64,000 bases of DNA, taken from contig JADFWU010000001.1 in assembly GCA_015234045.1 (NCBI GenBank), positions 62,001 through 126,000 on the forward strand, read 5' to 3'. Under the pieces are notes generated by a model. The model saw only the letters and a program-made list of their open reading frames with translations, was not told the origin of the DNA and searched no databases. Positions 9,157 to 17,480 of the stretch are shown here, piece by piece. Both the position numbers and the translations under genes were made by a program. This DNA comes from Magnetococcales bacterium (GTDB lineage: Bacteria; Pseudomonadota; Magnetococcia; Magnetococcales; JADFWU01). Each line of letters starts with the position of its first letter. Position 1 is the stretch's first letter.

Positions 9157-9245
9157 GTAGTTTCGTCTGAAATATGAACAGTCATCCGTTCCAGCTCTGG
9201 TCGTGATTCATTGTCAAATTTTGGATCGAAATGACTATATACAGT
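9157..9245. repeat. Family A repeat, internally deleted unit
   Basis: Follows directly on the full-length unit. It keeps both outer ends (TAGTTTCGTCTGAAATATG ... GGATCGAAATGACTATA), but the whole hairpin centre is missing: CCAGCTCTGG is joined straight to TCGTGATTCATTG. Confidence 0.85.
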
Positions 9246-9272
9246 ATCCAAAGAGCTAATGAGAGCCCAATC

Positions 9273-9494
9273 TTAATGGTTTGGACCAACTTGAGGTCTG
9301 CCACAGTCAGGGCATGCCCAGTTGCGTCCATCCGCCTTGTAAGCCAAGGGATTATCATTCATGCAGCTATGACAGACACCAAAACCACATTGGCAGGACC
9401 AAGTGAAGCCTGTGTCCGCGTTACAGACACGGCATGGCGGAAAGACGCGGCGCGGCGCTTTTCTTTTCATTGGGCGGCGTTTGGAATCGGTCAC
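9273..9494 (-). CDS. Small zinc-cluster protein, 73 aa
   Basis: A short basic protein with three cysteine pairs: CRVC, CQCGFGVCHSC and CPDC. The spacing resembles a treble-clef/zinc-ribbon or RING-like double zinc site. It starts with GTG at 9494 behind AAGGAG at good distance. Its partners and function are unknown. It is the last gene of a closely spaced minus-strand group with the 72-aa and lectin-domain genes. Confidence 0.6.
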   Translation of the reverse strand: MTDSKRRPMKRKAPRRVFPPCRVCNADTGFTWSCQCGFGVCHSCMNDNPLAYKADGRNWACPDCGRPQVGPNH

Positions 9495-9531
9495 AATATC
9501 TCCTTTATTGCTGGGTTACTCACACAGAGGG

Positions 9532-9750
9532 CTACTCTTCGAGAGGGAAACTGAATTCAGCTACTTTCGTGCCGAAAGTGAACCGTAGTTGAGCGAGTTT
9601 GTGCATTTTGTCATTGAACAGGCCGGTAGTGATCTCCTGTTCCAAAGTGATCTCACCACTCATTACACCAGATTCAACCGCATAGGGTTCTATACCTAAT
9701 TGTTGGGCAATCTCATCCACTGGAAGTTCCAACTCCACTTCTTTTTTCAT
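9532..9750 (-). CDS. Hypothetical protein, 72 aa
   Basis: Starts at the ATG at 9750 (MKKEVELELP) with GGGAG upstream; the frame is open to 9774. It looks like a small compact alpha/beta protein with an acidic N-terminal strand and a C-terminal strand ending FSFPLEE. No family recognised. It begins 21 bp after the end of the lectin-domain gene and probably shares its transcript. Confidence 0.55.
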   Translation of the reverse strand: MKKEVELELPVDEIAQQLGIEPYAVESGVMSGEITLEQEITTGLFNDKMHKLAQLRFTFGTKVAEFSFPLEE

Positions 9751-9770
9751 GATACGCTCTCCCGATTGGA

Positions 9771-10376
9771 TCAATGTGATCCATTAGTTGTGGGGTTGGG
9801 TGTAGGTGATGCCACGCCTGCCGAATATGCCAGCCAATTGATGTGGGACTCATGTGGTTTGAGCTCTGCCAATGTTTCAAATGACAGGTTAAATCCTTGT
9901 TTTGTTATGTCTTTTGCATGAACACTGTAACGACCTTCTTCCGAAGTGGATTCGATCATCGTGATCCCGAGGATCACGGTGGGTGTGTTGGAAAAAGGGG
10001 TGTTAAAACGGACTGGGCGTTGATACGTTCGACGACGAGAAAAAAGATCTTCCAGCCGCCAGGACATTTCACCGCGCTTAATAATGATAGCACCGCCTTG
10101 AATGGTAGGAGTCAAACGTATTTGCTGGTTTAACTGGCTGATAGTGTTTTGCATGCCATTCAATTGTGTTTTAAGCGCGCTATCCATCGCAGTCAGACGC
10201 AAAGAGAGTGCTTCAAGTTCATCAACAGTGGCTAATTTACGGGGAGCGGGCGTTTGAGCCTTATCATTCATACCCAACTGGGCTAGAAGGGAGGATTGCC
10301 ACGCGTCATTGGTAAAGAAACCAATGGAAAAGAACAGAATGATCAACAGGCTGACTAAGAGTAGCAAACGCTGCAT
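9771..10376 (-). CDS. Membrane-anchored protein with H-type lectin domain
   Basis: A 201-aa protein. An N-terminal membrane anchor (LLLLVSLLIILFFSIGFF) is followed by a predicted coiled coil (about residues 50-90) and a C-terminal domain with the H-type lectin pattern: VRFNTPFSNTPTVILGI, a central strand YSVHAKDITKQGFNLSF, and a closing HINWLAYSA. H-type lectins such as Helix pomatia agglutinin bind GalNAc and often trimerise, which fits a coiled-coil stalk. The protein probably displays a sugar-binding head in the periplasm. The domain call is from pattern recognition, not a search. Confidence 0.65.
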   Translation of the reverse strand: MQRLLLLVSLLIILFFSIGFFTNDAWQSSLLAQLGMNDKAQTPAPRKLATVDELEALSLRLTAMDSALKTQLNGMQNTISQLNQQIRLTPTIQGGAIIIKRGEMSWRLEDLFSRRRTYQRPVRFNTPFSNTPTVILGITMIESTSEEGRYSVHAKDITKQGFNLSFETLAELKPHESHINWLAYSAGVASPTPNPTTNGSH

Positions 10377-10479
10377 GATAAAGTAACCAATTGGAAAATA
10401 ATGAATAGGATGTCTAGAAGTGTATCAAATATCAGCAAGAACACCGAGGGATTCTTGAAATAAACAGGCAATTGATAGG

Positions 10480-11289
10480 TTATAATCCCATCCGAATCAA
10501 CATGCGTTCCCGAACGGTTAAATTATGCTTGTACATCTTTTTCAGGAAAAAGGGAAAGTCCAATTTCAAGTGCTGTTTGAGTGATGCTGCGCGTTCAAAC
10601 ATGATTTGACCCTGACGAAAGGGGGGGGTGTGCCTGAAGGCAAACGCTATGACATTTTTTGAGAGTCCGCAGGGCAGGGTGACAATAAATCCATTAAAGC
10701 GGGATTTTAATGCGTCAAGCATGGTTGAATAGAGTCGCATGTTGGTGCGGGTTAGATTGATGGCTAATACGCCGGAATCGCTTAACCATTGGGAGCAATA
10801 GTTTAGGAATTTATGCGCATAGACTGACTGTGCCATGCCATCAGAGTCAAAAGCATCAATGATAATCAGATCGCAGGCTGGGGAAGGCGGCTGATTGCGT
10901 AACAGAAAATCAAGCCCATCGTCTGCGTAGATGCCAAGACGGGGAGAGCGTGGCACCTCAAAGTAGCCGTGGGCCATGGAAATGACCGTTTGGCTATGCT
11001 CAACCACATGTAATCGACATTCAGGAAAGTGATGGAGCAGGAACTTCACCATGGAACCGCCGCCCAGGCCGATCATCAATCCATTAGATGGATGAGGGTT
11101 GAATAGCAGGCTGGCCATCATGTGGCGTGTGTAGGGTAGAACCAGATGATTGGGATCATCTCGCTTCATAGCGCTCTGTTTCAGATAGCTACCAAAGTGT
11201 AGCCAGCGCATGGGGCCTTGATCACACACCTCAATGACGGTGTTGTGGTCGGATCGGCTTCGGTGGATCACTTTGAGAGGGTAGCGCAT
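10480..11289 (-). CDS. Spermidine-synthase-like methyltransferase-fold protein
   Basis: A 269-aa Rossmann protein with the glycine loop MIGLGGGSMVKFLL, the acidic residue after the next strand (HVVEHSQ), and the DLIIIDAFDSDG motif typical of the SpeE superfamily. Many such proteins are not true spermidine synthases, and the family's usual N-terminal beta domain is short here. Substrate unknown. The gene starts with ATG at 11289, right beside the DnaA-box-rich intergenic region. Confidence 0.75.
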   Translation of the reverse strand: MRYPLKVIHRSRSDHNTVIEVCDQGPMRWLHFGSYLKQSAMKRDDPNHLVLPYTRHMMASLLFNPHPSNGLMIGLGGGSMVKFLLHHFPECRLHVVEHSQTVISMAHGYFEVPRSPRLGIYADDGLDFLLRNQPPSPACDLIIIDAFDSDGMAQSVYAHKFLNYCSQWLSDSGVLAINLTRTNMRLYSTMLDALKSRFNGFIVTLPCGLSKNVIAFAFRHTPPFRQGQIMFERAASLKQHLKLDFPFFLKKMYKHNLTVRERMLIRMGL

Positions 11290-11816
11290 GAGTAGGGCGT
11301 GTCAAAAATCCACTGCGTTCGTCAATATTATTACCTGTGGATAAAAATGTGTAAAACGCAAAGCAGCGTGTAATGGCATAGGTGTGTGTATTGGACTTTT
11401 ACACAGGAAGGATGGTCTGTGAATAAGTTTTTATCCTATTGAAAATAAACGTTATACGCATATTTATCCACCGCTATGATACCACCTCAACCTCTATGAA
11501 TCCAGCACTTTGACTCGATGTGAAAGGGTGTGGATAACTATTTAACATAATGATATGTAAAGTAAACATCGTCTATATGACGGGATTTAACCATAATTTG
11601 TCGGAAAAGAAATCCACTGTATCTGTGGATAACGTTGTGGAGAACATGGGTATGAGGATTTTATCTTGATGAATGGATACTGAAAAAACCAAATTGCCTA
11701 ATATTTAGGCAAAGCAGTGGGTTGTGGATAACTTTTTATAAAATCATCCACAAATCTGTGGAGAAAGCTGTGGATAACTTTTGAAGTCCAAAAGGGGGGC
11801 TGTCTGAATACTGACA
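11290..11816. other. DnaA-box cluster: candidate oriC or DnaA-binding locus
   Basis: This 527-bp gene-free stretch holds five perfect TGTGGATAA boxes (11336, 11529, 11624, 11723, 11769) and at least five with one mismatch (11418, 11464, 11636, 11744, 11757). Most point the same way. AT-rich sequence lies between them, and a perfect GCCTAA-TAT-TTAGGC palindrome sits at 11696-11710. Such density over about 450 bp is what a bacterial chromosomal origin looks like. dnaA, dnaN and parAB are not in the window, so a DnaA-titrating site cannot be ruled out. Confidence 0.65.
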
Positions 11817-13196
11817 TCAAATTGAGCTGTTATGGTCTGTTTTGGTCTCTTGTTGATATGTACCGATCAGCTGTTGTTGATCACTATCCAAGCCATGAGG
11901 CGTACCAACGATTAAATCACCAGGATTTATAGAATCTGAACCAAGTTTATCAGTGCTACATTGGAGACGGATTGGTAGGAATGTGTCTGTCTTGCCAATA
12001 ATTAAACCATTGTGATCCACTTTTTCAACCAGAATGGATACCGACTTGTTCAGGTGGGATTTGTTTAGCTTGGTTAAATTGAGCTGGCCGGCGTGTCGTA
12101 GTTGAGCAGAGCGTTGTTTTGCGAGTGTGCCGTCTATCTGAGTTGTATCAGGAAAATCTGCTGCGGGAGTGCCGGGTCTCTTTGAGTAGCGGAACGCATG
12201 AACCAAAGAGATGTCACATGTTTGTACTACATTGAGTGTGTTATGAAAAGCTTCATCTGATTCGGTGGGAAATCCAACGATGATGTCTGCACCAAAGGCC
12301 ATTCTGGGTTGTTTGTTCTTTAGCTCGCTCACGACATCAATAATATGTTGCCGAGTGTAATTTCGGTGCATGCGCTTTAATATGAGATCATCACCAGATT
12401 GGATGGATAGATGAAGGTGTGGGCAGAGTTTGTCGGATGAACCAAAAAGATCCATTAATCCGGGAGTGATATCCAAAGGGTCAATGGAAGCAAGGCGTAA
12501 TCGGCCCAGGTTGGGTAGATTTAATAGATGGACCACAAGGGTTTCAAGTGTGGTTTCAGGATGTATGTCTCGTCCATAGGCACCAAGGTTAATACCGGTA
12601 AGGACCAATTCTCTAAAGCCGCTTTCAATTAATGCGCTTGCTTGTGATACCGCTTGCTCAATGGAAATGGATCGGCTGGGACCGCGTACTTTGGGAATGA
12701 TACAGAAAGTACACTGCTCATTGCATCCCGCTTGCACTTGAAGATAGGCGCGGGCTTTGTCAGAAAATGTGTCGGACAGATCCATATCCTGTGGGGGTTC
12801 CATTGTGGATTCTTGATCACAGGGTGTTACGGATTCGCCTTGCTCCAGTATGGGGATGATCTGCGCCACGCTTTTTTTGCCATCATTGCCCATGACATGA
12901 TTTACGCCTGGAATTTTTGCCAAAGTGTCAGGATCATGCTGTGCATAGCAACCGGTTACCACGACTTTGGCGTTAGGATGTGCGCGAATGGTACGACGAA
13001 TTGTTTGACGCGCTTGTCGGTCGCTCTCTCCGGTCACTGAGCAGGTATTGATAATCACCAGGTCTGGTGTTTGGTTTTGTTCTGCGGTGCGATAGCCCGT
13101 TTGTTGGATCTTCTGGCGCATCAATTCAGACTCAAATTGATTGACCCGACATCCCATGGTGATGATAGAGAGTTTTTTGTCGGATTTTTTATTCAT
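11817..13196 (-). CDS. mtaB: tRNA (t6A37) methylthiotransferase MtaB
   Basis: A radical SAM enzyme that converts t6A37 to ms2t6A in ANN-decoding tRNAs. The 459 residues contain the N-terminal UPF0004 domain with cluster cysteines C15 (TMGCRVNQFE), C52 (NTCSVT) and C83. The radical SAM cysteines are C158, C162 and C165 (AGCNEQCTFCIIP), and a TRAM-like C-terminus follows. The MGCRVNQ and CSVTGESDRQARQ signatures favour MtaB over MiaB or RimO. The ATG at 13196 is chosen, since the upstream extension to 13304 has no family similarity. Its 3' end abuts the DnaA-box region. Confidence 0.9.
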   Translation of the reverse strand: MNKKSDKKLSIITMGCRVNQFESELMRQKIQQTGYRTAEQNQTPDLVIINTCSVTGESDRQARQTIRRTIRAHPNAKVVVTGCYAQHDPDTLAKIPGVNHVMGNDGKKSVAQIIPILEQGESVTPCDQESTMEPPQDMDLSDTFSDKARAYLQVQAGCNEQCTFCIIPKVRGPSRSISIEQAVSQASALIESGFRELVLTGINLGAYGRDIHPETTLETLVVHLLNLPNLGRLRLASIDPLDITPGLMDLFGSSDKLCPHLHLSIQSGDDLILKRMHRNYTRQHIIDVVSELKNKQPRMAFGADIIVGFPTESDEAFHNTLNVVQTCDISLVHAFRYSKRPGTPAADFPDTTQIDGTLAKQRSAQLRHAGQLNLTKLNKSHLNKSVSILVEKVDHNGLIIGKTDTFLPIRLQCSTDKLGSDSINPGDLIVGTPHGLDSDQQQLIGTYQQETKTDHNSSI

Positions 13197-13381
13197 GGCG
13201 TGTTTCTGTGTAATGTAAACAATCGTACCATTAGTCGCGTCTCCTTCAATGCGTGTATGTAGTCGAAAAGTGTCTTTATGGTATTGTGACGCTGATAGAT
13301 TCAATATGAAGGAATGACACCCACTCTTCTCAAAGCAACTTGCCTTTGAAGAGATCCAACGCCATTATGGAGAATCATTCG

Positions 13382-13437
13382 TTTAGGACCACGGAAAAAA
13401 TAGGTTACCCTGATTAATCTGTTTTTTTCGTAGCACC
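13382..13437. repeat. AT-rich hairpin repeat (family C), copy 1, with 16-mer
   Basis: CGGAAAAAATAG pairs imperfectly with CTGTTTTTTTCG around a ~17-nt loop, ending about 30 bp before the plus-strand gene at 13466. The left arm overlaps AGGACCACGGAAAAAA (13385-13400), the reverse complement of a 16-mer found at two other sites. A similar hairpin precedes the gene at 50007. Confidence 0.5.
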
Positions 13438-13465
13438 TTCAATCCAAAGGCGTTGGTGGACACCA

Positions 13466-14884
13466 ATGATTCCTTCCCTTGAAAAGGGACTGACACTTTT
13501 CGTTCAAGACCTGTTAGATGACCTGAACCGTTTAATCGGTCCAGTCTATCTTGTCGGAGGTGCGCTACGCGATTGCGTACGCGATGGTCCTTTTTTGTCT
13601 CGTGATCTCAATATTCTCGTTCCACGTCCTCTGACTGAATGTTCTGAATTGCTATTGGAAAATGGCTATGAATCTGTTGTGGTGGGTACACGTCATAATA
13701 GTCTTCTGTTGCCCTTAAAACGGCAGGATCATCCCAATACAGTTGAGATATCCACTTTCAGGCATCGTCCCGGACAAAAGCCAACGATTACCGAAGATTT
13801 GCGCCATCGAGATATTACGGCCAATGCCATGGCCTATAAATGGCCAGACGGTCCATTATACGATCCGTTTGACGGGCAGGCTGATCTTGCCGCTCGGCGG
13901 GTACGGTTTGTTGATGGATCAGATACTTTGGAAGGTGATCCACCTCGGGGAATGCGTTTTTTTCGATTTCTGTTCGAGTTGGACGGTTATCCTGACGATG
14001 CTGATGTTCAACATGCTGAACAGGTGAAGTTGCCAGCCAGCTATGGCAAACGTTTTCGCGGTGAGATGGACCGGATTTTTGACTTGCCTCTGCAATCTAT
14101 CCGACAGCGTGGACTTTTTTTACGCATGTTTGAGTCTCAGTCGGTAAAATCCATGTTGCCGGAACTTGAAGCGTTACGCATTGTCCAAGAGGAATCAGAC
14201 AACAGTGCAGACGCTCGGCAAAGTTGCTTGGACATGCTGCTTCAGTTGGATGATCGGTATTTGGAAGATCGTATACCTCTGTTTGATCTGCGATGGGCTT
14301 CTTTGCTGCACGAATTGGGCAAAGCGGTATGTACAGTAGAGCGGGATGCTTCTGGCGCGTTGGATTATCCAGGTTATGAAGAAGAGACCATTCGCCTGAT
14401 GGGCAACGTATTCAAGCGTCTCTCTTTTTCTAACCGGCGCAGTCGTCGGATTGAGAGTTTAGTGCGTAATCTTTGGCTCTTTAATCTCAATCCAACCGAG
14501 CGTTCCATGAAACGGTTGTTGGAAAACAACGTGCCCATGGAAGGGGTATTTCAGCTGGTTTGGTCCAAGTGTCGTGTCCATGCGAATCTGAAAAGTGTGG
14601 ACCGGCGGGAGATAGATGAGAACTTTTTTCAAATCTTGCGGCGTTGCAAGGTTTTACGAAAAGAGTTAAGCCGCATTTCATCTCATGAATTGGCGCTCTC
14701 CGGCGGGGATATGTTGGACTTGGTACGCCTACCGCCTGGACCTTGGTTGTCTCAGCTGCAAGAGTGGTTGGTTGACTGGGTCATGGTAGACTTGCATCGC
14801 AATCAAAGAAAGCCTCTTGAGGATCAGGTGACTGCCTGGATGCTCAGTCAAAACGATCTTTTCTCTACCCAGAAATATAAATAA
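13466..14884 (+). CDS. CCA-adding enzyme / poly(A) polymerase family protein, unusual active site
   Basis: A class II nucleotidyltransferase-fold protein of 472 residues. The VGGALRDCVRDG signature is at about residues 30-41; the RNA-binding motif region (LRHRDITANAMAY) and the D-PPRGMRFFRF helix follow. The catalytic DxD of the family is replaced by D47-L-N49 (RDLNIL). The HD-like region reads LLHELGKA and GYEEE, so it has lost the canonical HD residues too. It may have reduced or different activity; a role in tRNA 3'-end maintenance is only inferred. The start is ATG at 13466; AAAGGCG upstream is a plausible but distant ribosome-binding site. Confidence 0.75.
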   Translation: MIPSLEKGLTLFVQDLLDDLNRLIGPVYLVGGALRDCVRDGPFLSRDLNILVPRPLTECSELLLENGYESVVVGTRHNSLLLPLKRQDHPNTVEISTFRHRPGQKPTITEDLRHRDITANAMAYKWPDGPLYDPFDGQADLAARRVRFVDGSDTLEGDPPRGMRFFRFLFELDGYPDDADVQHAEQVKLPASYGKRFRGEMDRIFDLPLQSIRQRGLFLRMFESQSVKSMLPELEALRIVQEESDNSADARQSCLDMLLQLDDRYLEDRIPLFDLRWASLLHELGKAVCTVERDASGALDYPGYEEETIRLMGNVFKRLSFSNRRSRRIESLVRNLWLFNLNPTERSMKRLLENNVPMEGVFQLVWSKCRVHANLKSVDRREIDENFFQILRRCKVLRKELSRISSHELALSGGDMLDLVRLPPGPWLSQLQEWLVDWVMVDLHRNQRKPLEDQVTAWMLSQNDLFSTQKYK

Positions 14885-15300
14885 TAACAATCCTGAACAG
14901 TTTTTACACGAAAAACCTGCATGGGTCATTGATTCCTACTAATGACTGTGTGATAGGGTATGCTGTATGGACTGTACTATCGTGCTGTTTATCGACAAAT
15001 AATGCGTTACAAAATATAAATATGTCGAAAATATCAGCGATAATTTAGGGTCACGGACCATTATCTCCTGTACGTCTGGGAGAGTGATTTTCTGTGCTCC
15101 TTAGCATGTCAGCCCCGCTGATCACACATGGCTTGATAGGAGGAGAGCTGTGTTTTGGAATATTTGATTCCCGAGGGGATAACGTTCGATTGGATTGAGT
15201 GAACCCCCTTTTCTATTTCCTGTGTGAGCGGTCAGCATGTGTGTGTTGTGCTTAATTCTCAGGGAATGGAGTCACTCTTTTCTTTAACAGGAGAATTCAT
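14885..15300. other. Intergenic region with a possible 15-codon leader frame
   Basis: No conventional gene. A very strong AGGAGGAGAG at 15138-15147 is followed 7 nt later by TTG at 15155, opening a 15-codon frame (MEYLIPEGITFDWIE) that stops at 15202, about 100 bp before the DUF4212 gene. Otherwise only promoter-like AT-rich sequence is visible. Confidence 0.35.
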
Positions 15301-15567
15301 ATGCAAGATCAAAAAGAATCAATGGGAGCGGCCTATTGGAAGGCCAATCTCAAGCTGATGATGATTTGTCTGATCATATGGTTTGTTGTTTCATATGGTT
15401 TTGGCATTCTGTTGGTAGATACCCTTAACTCCATAGAATTTGCAGGTTTTAAATTGGGGTTTTGGTTTGCCCAGCAAGGCTCTATCTATACCTTCGTGAT
15501 CCTGATCTTTGTTTATGCACATCAGATGAACAAGATCGATCGCAAGTTCAACGTCCACGAAGAGTGA
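15301..15567 (+). CDS. DUF4212 protein, small subunit of a sodium:solute symporter
   Basis: An 88-aa protein with two membrane segments (about residues 18-38 and 50-72), matching the DUF4212 family, which is nearly always encoded just before a VC_2705-type sodium:solute symporter. It is thought to act as its small partner. ACAGGAG ends 7 nt before the ATG. The stop lies 15 bp before the symporter start, so the two are cotranscribed. Confidence 0.9.
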   Translation: MQDQKESMGAAYWKANLKLMMICLIIWFVVSYGFGILLVDTLNSIEFAGFKLGFWFAQQGSIYTFVILIFVYAHQMNKIDRKFNVHEE

Positions 15568-15582
15568 TAGGGTGAGACTATA

Positions 15583-17352
15583 ATGGAACTTCAAACATTA
15601 ACCTACATTATCGTAGGTCTCAGTTTCGCATTGTATATCGGTATTGCGATCTGGTCTCGTGCCAGTACTACCGGTGAGTTTTATGTGGCTGGCAAGGGTG
15701 TTCATCCCATTGCCAATGGTATGGCCACGGCAGCTGACTGGATGTCAGCGGCATCATTTATCTCCATGGCTGGTTTGATCGCGTTTCTCGGTTATGGTGG
15801 ATCGGTTTACCTGATGGGTTGGACCGGTGGTTATGTACTGCTGGCAACGCTTCTTGCGCCATATCTGCGAAAATATGGCAAGTTTACTGTGCCTGAGTTT
15901 ATCGGCGGTCGTTACTATTCGAAATCAGCCAGTCTGGTTGCGATTATCTGTCTGATCTTTATCTCATTCACATATGTTGCCGGACAGATGCGCGGTGTGG
16001 GTATTGTTTTTTCCCGTTTCTTGGAAGTGGACATACTCACAGGCTTGATTGTTGGTATGGGCGTTGTATTTGTCTATGCGGTGTTGGGTGGCATGAAGGG
16101 TATTACCTATACCCAGGTTGCTCAGTATTGTGTATTGATTTTTGCTTATACGGTTCCAGCGGTCTTTATTGCCTTTCAGCTGACCGGGCATTTTATGCCG
16201 CAGTTGGCATTTGGTAGTACATTGTTGGATGGTTCCGGATTTATGTTGGAACGACTGAATCAGGTGGTGACCGAGCTGGGCTTTACCGAGTATACCAGGG
16301 GCAATAAGAGCACCATTGACGTGTTTTTTATCACCTTGGCATTGATGGTTGGTACGGCTGGTTTACCGCATGTTATTGTGCGTTTCTTCACTGTGCCCAA
16401 GGTGCGTGATGCGCGTACATCAGCGGGTTGGGCGTTGTTGTTCATTGCTTTGCTCTACACTACAGCACCTGCTGTTGGAGCCATGGCACGTTATAATCTC
16501 ACACAAACAGTCCAGATCGGCGCTGTGGGAACACCTGCTGGTAACCTGGAGGTAGAATCCCGTCCTGAATGGATGAAGCGTTGGGAACCCACTGGTTTGT
16601 TGAAGTTCGAAGACAAGAATAACGATGGTCGGATTCAGTACTACAATGATAAGAATCCCGAATTTGCTAAAATGGCCCAAGACGAGTACGGATGGAACGG
16701 CAATGAGTTGAAAGTGGACCGGGATATTATGGTGTTGGCCAACCCGGAAATCGCTGGTTTACCGGATTGGGTGATCGCCTTGGTGGCGGCAGGTGGTATT
16801 GCCGCAGCGTTGTCAACGGCGGCGGGTTTACTGTTGGTGATTTCGGCGGCTATCTCTCATGACTTGTTAAAGGGCATTTTGATGCCTGATATCTCTGAGC
16901 GTTCAGAGCTTATGGCGGGACGAATAGCAGCGGCGTTTGCCATCTGTATAGCTGGTTATTTGGGCTATAATCCACCCGGCTTTGTGGCGCAGGTTGTGGC
17001 GTTTGCCTTTGGTTTGGCGGCATCATCGCTGTTTCCTGCGATATTGATGGGTATCTTTTCCAAGCGCATTAACCGCGAAGGTGCTATTGCGGGCATGTTG
17101 GTTGGTTTGATCTTCACGATGGGATATATCATCAACTTCAAAGGCGTGTTCATTGAGCCGATGGCTGCGAATATACCGGAGAATTGGTTTATGGGTATCT
17201 CGCCTGAAGGTATTGGCGGAATTGGTATGATTCTCAATTTCATTACGGCGTTCGCCATTTCCAGAGTGACTTCACCGCCACCGGCTGAGGTTCAGCAGTT
17301 GGTTGAAGACATTCGTATTCCACGTGGATCGGGTGCTGCACATGATCATTGA
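15583..17352 (+). CDS. Sodium:solute symporter, VC_2705 subfamily (ActP-like)
   Basis: A 589-aa inner-membrane transporter of the SSS family with about 13 membrane segments, related to acetate permease ActP, so a monocarboxylate substrate is likely but not proven. The N-terminal EFYVAGKGVHPIANG and the GLPHVIVRFFTVP segment are characteristic. An extramembrane insertion at about residues 320-390 contains DKNNDGRIQYYN (from residue 344), which looks like an EF-hand/dockerin-type calcium loop. The gene is coupled to DUF4212. The DUF294 regulator and exonuclease further downstream are commonly found with this transporter family. Confidence 0.9.
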   Translation: MELQTLTYIIVGLSFALYIGIAIWSRASTTGEFYVAGKGVHPIANGMATAADWMSAASFISMAGLIAFLGYGGSVYLMGWTGGYVLLATLLAPYLRKYGKFTVPEFIGGRYYSKSASLVAIICLIFISFTYVAGQMRGVGIVFSRFLEVDILTGLIVGMGVVFVYAVLGGMKGITYTQVAQYCVLIFAYTVPAVFIAFQLTGHFMPQLAFGSTLLDGSGFMLERLNQVVTELGFTEYTRGNKSTIDVFFITLALMVGTAGLPHVIVRFFTVPKVRDARTSAGWALLFIALLYTTAPAVGAMARYNLTQTVQIGAVGTPAGNLEVESRPEWMKRWEPTGLLKFEDKNNDGRIQYYNDKNPEFAKMAQDEYGWNGNELKVDRDIMVLANPEIAGLPDWVIALVAAGGIAAALSTAAGLLLVISAAISHDLLKGILMPDISERSELMAGRIAAAFAICIAGYLGYNPPGFVAQVVAFAFGLAASSLFPAILMGIFSKRINREGAIAGMLVGLIFTMGYIINFKGVFIEPMAANIPENWFMGISPEGIGGIGMILNFITAFAISRVTSPPPAEVQQLVEDIRIPRGSGAAHDH

Positions 17353-17423
17353 TTATGTATGCTGGTAGAATCGACCACGGTTGATCTGAAGTCGATTGTG
17401 CCATGCAGTGTTCCACAGAAATT

Positions 17424-17463
17424 AAAAATGCCCGTCCAAACTGAATTGGACGGGCATTTTTTT
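17424..17463. terminator. Strong bidirectional terminator
   Basis: ATGCCCGTCCAA (17428-17439) pairs perfectly with TTGGACGGGCAT (17446-17457), 6-nt loop, flanked by an A-run on the left and a T-run on the right. It separates the symporter from the convergent chemoreceptor gene. Confidence 0.95.
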
Positions 17464-17480
17464 ATGTGTATGGTGTAAAC

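Noticed and set aside
9231-9554. Plus-strand 107-codon frame over the zinc-cluster gene
   Set aside because: The opposite strand encodes a protein with ordered Cys pairs and a good ribosome-binding site; this frame has neither.
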